A DNA stretch of 64,000 bases from Mesorhizobium sp. SARCC-RB16n. Lineage in GTDB: Bacteria; Pseudomonadota; Alphaproteobacteria; Rhizobiales; Rhizobiaceae. Position numbers and translations under genes: made by a program. Positions within the stretch are counted from its first letter, which is position 1. Each line of letters starts with the position of its first letter. Below the pieces are notes generated by a model. It did not search any database. It had not been told where the DNA came from and saw nothing but the letters and a program-made list of their open reading frames with translations. The DNA is taken from NCBI RefSeq assembly GCF_008520305.1, contig NZ_ML703253.1, positions 62,001 to 126,000 of the forward strand, given 5' to 3'. Shown here in pieces: positions 60,631-64,000 of this stretch.

Positions 60631-60863
60631 GCATCCTCTCCACCGTCATCAACTTCATCAAGCGCACCCCCTCGACCGCCAAGGCCGTCGCCGGCTTCAA
60701 CAAGGCCATCACCGAGCTGGAGGCTGTGATCGAGCATCACAACGTCAAGGCCGAGCTGATCGACGCCGAGATCGCCATCAAGGTTGCCGCCCAGGTCGCC
60801 GCGAAGGAAGCTGCTGCCGAGGCCGACAAGATCGCCAAGCGCATCCGCAAGCTGGTGGCCTGA
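60627..60863 (+). CDS. small helical phage protein, unknown
   Basis: The 78-residue protein is rich in Ala, Lys and Glu (ITELEAVIEHHNVKAELIDA, VAAKEAAAEADKIAKRIRKL), forming one long coiled-coil helix after a basic N-terminus. It starts in the ATGA overlap with the endonuclease gene. T7 places its lysozyme (gene 3.5) about here; this protein is unrelated to it. Confidence 0.55.
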   Translation: MSILSTVINFIKRTPSTAKAVAGFNKAITELEAVIEHHNVKAELIDAEIAIKVAAQVAAKEAAAEADKIAKRIRKLVA

Positions 60864-60865
60864 TC

Positions 60866-61045
60866 ATGAAGGGCATCATCATCCTCTACGTCGCCACCAT
60901 GGTCGCTGCCTTCTATGGCTGGGTCATCAACCTGATCGACGTGATCCACGCGGCCACCTCGGGCGCACCGTTCACGACCATGCTCATCTGCCGCATCGTG
61001 GGTATCCCGCTGTTCGGCCTGGGCGCGATCCTCGGCTGGTTCTGA
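60866..61045 (+). CDS. small two-span phage membrane protein
   Basis: The 59-residue protein has two hydrophobic helices (IIILYVATMVAAFYGWVINL and MLICRIVGIPLFGLGAILGW) joined by a short loop. Holin-like in size and layout, but no lysis gene is adjacent, so I leave the function open. Confidence 0.5.
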   Translation: MKGIIILYVATMVAAFYGWVINLIDVIHAATSGAPFTTMLICRIVGIPLFGLGAILGWF

Positions 61046-61549
61046 TTGGAACTTGACAGCAAGGCTTGGACGGGTCGAGAGGCCCGTTCCAAGTCCTACC
61101 CTTCGGTCACCGAGCTGATCGACAAGTACCTTCCGCGCACGACCCGCCACGAGGTCTACGCGATGTCCCGCGCCTATGAGGCCCGGATCACTGACCTGAT
61201 GCACACCATCCACGACTACCATCTGCGCTGCGAGGCCATGGCCAAGCACATGGATGGCATGGAGAAGGAGTTCTACAGCAGGGTCGCCATTCCGGTCTCC
61301 TTCGGGAAGCTGGAAGCCCACGCCGAACGGCACCCCTACGAGATGCTCAATAGCTACACGGTCAACTGGCGCCCCGATCCGGCGCGGTGCCGGGTGGTTA
61401 TTCGAGACGACTACGCGATCAACCAGCAGGACCACCCTCACCTCTTCGAGATGGTCTGCAGGCAGTTCGAGGAAGCGCTCAAGGCCGACCTGATCCCGAG
61501 GCTCCGCAACGAGTTCGGGAAGCTCTACGCGAGCATCAGACGCAGATGA
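61046..61549 (+). CDS. phage protein, unknown
   Basis: The 167-residue soluble protein is mostly helical (YEARITDLMHTIHDYHLRCE) and more beta-like near TVNWRPDPARCRVVIRDDYA. I recognise no family. It seems to start at a TTG immediately after the previous stop (TGATTG) and ends in an ATGA overlap. It replaces nothing obvious in T7. Confidence 0.55.
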   Translation: MELDSKAWTGREARSKSYPSVTELIDKYLPRTTRHEVYAMSRAYEARITDLMHTIHDYHLRCEAMAKHMDGMEKEFYSRVAIPVSFGKLEAHAERHPYEMLNSYTVNWRPDPARCRVVIRDDYAINQQDHPHLFEMVCRQFEEALKADLIPRLRNEFGKLYASIRRR

Positions 61550-61713
61550 TCAGAAGTCTTCTGCAAGGCGTCAGCATTTGTTGGGGCTTCGTCCTCACCA
61601 TCGTCGGCGTACAGGTCGCCTGTGAGATTTCATCCGCCCTGGGCGTAGCCCTGATCATCACCATCGTTGGTCTGGTCATGGGTTTCCTCATCCACGCCAT
61701 CAGGGAAATCTGA
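61546..61713 (+). CDS. small two-span phage membrane protein
   Basis: The 55-residue protein has two hydrophobic helices (VSICWGFVLTIVGVQVACEI and ALIITIVGLVMGFLIHAI). The start overlaps the preceding stop (ATGA) and its stop overlaps the next start (TGATG). It could be a pinholin-like or superinfection-related membrane peptide; nothing proves either. Confidence 0.5.
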   Translation: MIRSLLQGVSICWGFVLTIVGVQVACEISSALGVALIITIVGLVMGFLIHAIREI

Positions 61714-61904
61714 TGACCGCCGCTGAGAAGCTCGCGGTCCTCCGCTACCAGCTCGCCCTCCACGGAGCGACCTTCGTTCTTCGCACGGGGGACAACGTGA
61801 GGGTGCTGGACCCTACCGAGATCATTGGCACTCGCGGCGACCTGATCCTCGTCGACGAGATCGCCCAACGACAGCAGTTCCAGAACAACCCGCCGCAAGG
61901 CTGA
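61713..61904 (+). CDS. small phage protein, unknown
   Basis: The 63-residue soluble protein (LAVLRYQLALHGATFVLRTG) looks like a helix followed by a small beta sheet. It is coupled by TGATG to the gene before it, and its stop directly abuts the primase-helicase ATG. Confidence 0.55.
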   Translation: MTAAEKLAVLRYQLALHGATFVLRTGDNVRVLDPTEIIGTRGDLILVDEIAQRQQFQNNPPQG

Positions 61905-63557
61905 ATGCACGAAACCGACAGTGAGTTCCTCCGCAAGGAGCCATGCCCAAAGTGTGGTTCCCGCGACAATCTCGCCCGGTACACGGACGGCCACGCCTAC
62001 TGCTTCACAGGTGGCTGCCGCTACTACGAACCCGGAGACAATGATTTGACAGAACAGACCGAGGCTTCGGAGCCCCGGACCACAGACTTCGTTCCGCTCG
62101 GTGAGCCATCTGATTGGGCAAGCCGAGGCATCAATCTCGAAAGCGCGCAGAAGTGGGGCTTCACCCGTTCGAACCTGAACGGTCAGCCCGTCCGCTTGTT
62201 CAACTACCGAAACAGCGCGAGCCAGCTTGTCTGGCAGAAGGTCCGGTTCGCCGGCAAAGACTTCCGATCCAAGGGTCACAAGGACGACATGTGCCTCTAC
62301 GGCCAATGGCTGTGGCGGGACGGCGGCAAGCGTGTCGTGGTCGTCGAGGGTGAGCTGGACGCGATCTCGCTCAGCCAGATGCAGGGGCATAAGTGGCCTG
62401 TCGTCTCGATCCCAAACGGGTGTGACGGCGCGGCCAAGGCCCTCCGCAAGAACCTTGCATGGCTGGAGCAGTTCGAAGAGATCGTCCTCATGTTCGATGG
62501 CGATGAACACGGCCAGCGGGCGACCGACGAATGCAAGGTGATCCCGTTCACTCCGGGCAAGCTGAAGATCGCCTCACTGCCCCTCAAGGACGCCAACGAG
62601 ATGCTCATGGCGGGCCGCATCAAGGAGACCATCGACGCCATTTGGGGTGCCAAGGTCTACCGCCCTGACGGTCTCGTCGGGGTCTCGGACATCATGGGCG
62701 ACCTCCTCAAGCCAGTCGAGTGGGGCCTACCGTGGTGCCTGGAAGAGCTGACCAAGCAGACCTATGGCCGGCGCTTCGGTGAGGTCTATGGCTTTGGCGC
62801 CGGCACGGGCATCGGCAAGACCGACTTCCTGATGCAGCAGATCGCGTTCGACATCACCGATCTGAAGCAGCACGTCGGTGCGATCTTCCTCGAACAGAAG
62901 CCCGTCGAGACGGCGAAGCGTGTTGCAGGCAAGTTGGCCGGTAAGATGTTCCACGTCCCCAACGCTGGGTGGACAGCCGAGGAACTGACCCGCGCCGCGA
63001 CCGAGCTGGATGGCAAGCTGTTCTTCTACGACAGCTTCGGCCAGACGGATTGGGAGTTGGTCAAGGGGCATATCCGCTACATGGCGGTGAGCCTTGGCAT
63101 CAAGCTGATCTACATCGACCACCTGACAGCCATGGCCGACACTGGCGACGAGAAAGGCACCCTCGAACAGATCATGAAGGAGATGGCCGGGCTCGCAATG
63201 GAGCTGGGCATCATCATCCACTTCGTCTCGCACTTGTCGACCCCGGATGGGAAACCTCACGAGGAAGGCGGGCGCGTCATGATCCGTCACTTCAAGGGCT
63301 CCCGAGCGATCGGCTTCTGGTCCTACTTCATGTTCGGCCTCGAACGAGACCAGCAGAACGAAGATCCGATCATCGCCACCACCACCATCTTCCGCATCCT
63401 CAAGGACCGCTACACCGGCAGATCGACGGGCAAGACCATCATGCTCGGCTTCAAGCAGGAGACCGGGCGCTTGTTCGTGCGGGAAGACGATCCCTTCAAA
63501 GACAAGGACGTTAATGACCACGGCTTCAACAACGAAGACGACGAACTCCCGTTCTAG
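61905..63557 (+). CDS. T7 gp4-like primase-helicase
   Basis: The 550-residue bifunctional replication enzyme (T7: 566) opens with a zinc ribbon (CPKCGSRDNLARY to CFTGGC) that recognises priming sites. A TOPRIM primase domain follows, with VVVVEGELDAISLSQ and LMFDGDEHGQ. The RecA-like helicase has Walker A GAGTGIGKTDFLM, KLIYIDHLTAM for Walker B, and IHFVSHLSTP. The C-terminus is acidic and ends DDELPF; the terminal Phe is the T7 contact to DNA polymerase. The start ATG directly follows the preceding stop. Confidence 0.94.
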   Translation: MHETDSEFLRKEPCPKCGSRDNLARYTDGHAYCFTGGCRYYEPGDNDLTEQTEASEPRTTDFVPLGEPSDWASRGINLESAQKWGFTRSNLNGQPVRLFNYRNSASQLVWQKVRFAGKDFRSKGHKDDMCLYGQWLWRDGGKRVVVVEGELDAISLSQMQGHKWPVVSIPNGCDGAAKALRKNLAWLEQFEEIVLMFDGDEHGQRATDECKVIPFTPGKLKIASLPLKDANEMLMAGRIKETIDAIWGAKVYRPDGLVGVSDIMGDLLKPVEWGLPWCLEELTKQTYGRRFGEVYGFGAGTGIGKTDFLMQQIAFDITDLKQHVGAIFLEQKPVETAKRVAGKLAGKMFHVPNAGWTAEELTRAATELDGKLFFYDSFGQTDWELVKGHIRYMAVSLGIKLIYIDHLTAMADTGDEKGTLEQIMKEMAGLAMELGIIIHFVSHLSTPDGKPHEEGGRVMIRHFKGSRAIGFWSYFMFGLERDQQNEDPIIATTTIFRILKDRYTGRSTGKTIMLGFKQETGRLFVREDDPFKDKDVNDHGFNNEDDELPF

Positions 63558-63765
63558 CTGGGGCTTTTGGGTGGCCCTCGGGTTCATCTGCTGGGTGGCA
63601 TTCCTCTGCCCTCCAGCCCACTCCGAAGAGAACCACCAGGCACCGCGGAAGTGCCTTCTGGACGTGAGCAAAGCGGACAGCCCCACCCCGTTCTTCATCC
63701 CCTGCGCGAAGGCCGAGCCAAGCGTCCTCCCGATGGTTTGGTACTGGGAGGGCCAAGAGGTCTGA
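63514..63765 (+). CDS. small exported or membrane phage protein
   Basis: The 83-residue protein has a Thr/Ser-rich start, a hydrophobic helix (WGFWVALGFICWVAFLC) and a two-Cys tail beyond it. It overlaps the end of the primase-helicase gene by 44 bases. AAGGA is well placed before the ATG. It resembles a small lipoprotein or signal-anchor protein, but the Cys context (FLCPP) is not a good lipobox. Confidence 0.45.
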   Translation: MTTASTTKTTNSRSSWGFWVALGFICWVAFLCPPAHSEENHQAPRKCLLDVSKADSPTPFFIPCAKAEPSVLPMVWYWEGQEV

Positions 63766-63956
63766 CCTTCGACAACACCAACGAGAACATACCCTCAGCG
63801 CTGATCGTTCGGCGCGAGGGCTCCCGCCTAATCCTCCAAGGCAGAACTGCCAGCATCGTCCTGTTCGCGGAAGCGTGGAGGGACCTTGTGGGCGCAATTC
63901 AAGAGGTAATGAATGGAAACGACAGTCCACAATCTGACGCAACTCCTGCTCGCTGA
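63762..63956 (+). CDS. small phage protein, start uncertain
   Basis: The open frame of about 64 residues (NIPSALIVRREGSRLILQGR, IVLFAEAWRDLVGAIQEV) looks like a real helix-sheet protein. No ATG or GTG is available; a CTG at 63762 after GGAGGG or a TTG at 63738 may serve. It overlaps the next gene by 44 bases. Confidence 0.4.
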   Translation: MTFDNTNENIPSALIVRREGSRLILQGRTASIVLFAEAWRDLVGAIQEVMNGNDSPQSDATPAR

Positions 63957-64000
63957 GAAGGAAGAGAATCGCCAGCTCTACAACCGCTTCAAGGTGATTG
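63913..64000 (+). CDS. partial phage gene running off the window
   Basis: An ATG with AGAGGT six bases upstream opens a frame (METTVHNLTQLLLAEKEENR) that stays open to the window edge. Only 29 residues are visible, helical and charged. The position suggests it precedes the DNA polymerase gene of T7-like phages, but that lies outside the window. Confidence 0.45.
   Translation, partial: METTVHNLTQLLLAEKEENRQLYNRFKVI

Overview
The window looks like chromosome of a Mesorhizobium-type alphaproteobacterium (Rhizobiales). The GC content is high, the dcw cluster carries a long rhizobial FtsZ with an IPAFLRR-type tail, and short palindromic repeats of the kind common in rhizobial genomes sit between genes. 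No rRNA, tRNA, CRISPR array or IS transposase was recognised.

Bases 1-34334 are an ordinary chromosomal mix. They hold a membrane PQQ glucose dehydrogenase, a UvrD/PcrA helicase whose reading frame is interrupted in frame by a palindromic repeat, and a ferritin-like protein of the EncFtn type with no encapsulin beside it. Next come a methylated-amine operon (FAD/GcvT fusion dehydrogenase plus MttB-family methyltransferase), a phytase-like secreted esterase, MATE and MFS transporters, a TMEM175 channel, an SDR enzyme, a phosphonate-type hexapeptide acetyltransferase, CreA, SCO, PrmA and aminopeptidase P. The stretch ends with a 700-residue putative PD-(D/E)XK protein, AzlCD, a DUF2461 protein, LigA, RecN and BamD. 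Related palindromes of about 45 bp occupy the three intergenic gaps from ligA to lpxC.

Bases 34335-54719 are the division and cell-wall (dcw) cluster, all on the minus strand. In transcription order it reads mraZ-rsmH-ftsL-ftsI-murE-murF-mraY-murD-ftsW-murG-murC-murB, a 300-bp gap, ddl-ftsQ-ftsA-ftsZ, then lpxC. Most genes overlap by 1-4 nt. Upstream of mraZ there is a sigma70-like promoter overlapped by four TGGGN repeats with an exact 10-bp period, which is the operator type recognised by MraZ.

From about 54800 to the right edge the DNA is a T7-like podovirus module on the plus strand, reading away from mraZ. It encodes a single-subunit RNA polymerase, a gp2.5-like ssDNA-binding protein, endonuclease I, a gp4-like primase-helicase and many tiny genes, several with transmembrane segments, mostly coupled by ATGA or TGATG overlaps. 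Three T7-like promoter candidates with a CACTNNNGGG core lie before the first gene and just after the RNA polymerase gene. The module continues past the window. No integrase or attachment site is visible, so it may be a prophage, a remnant, or an assembly join. The junction with the dcw promoter region is the most interesting part of the window.
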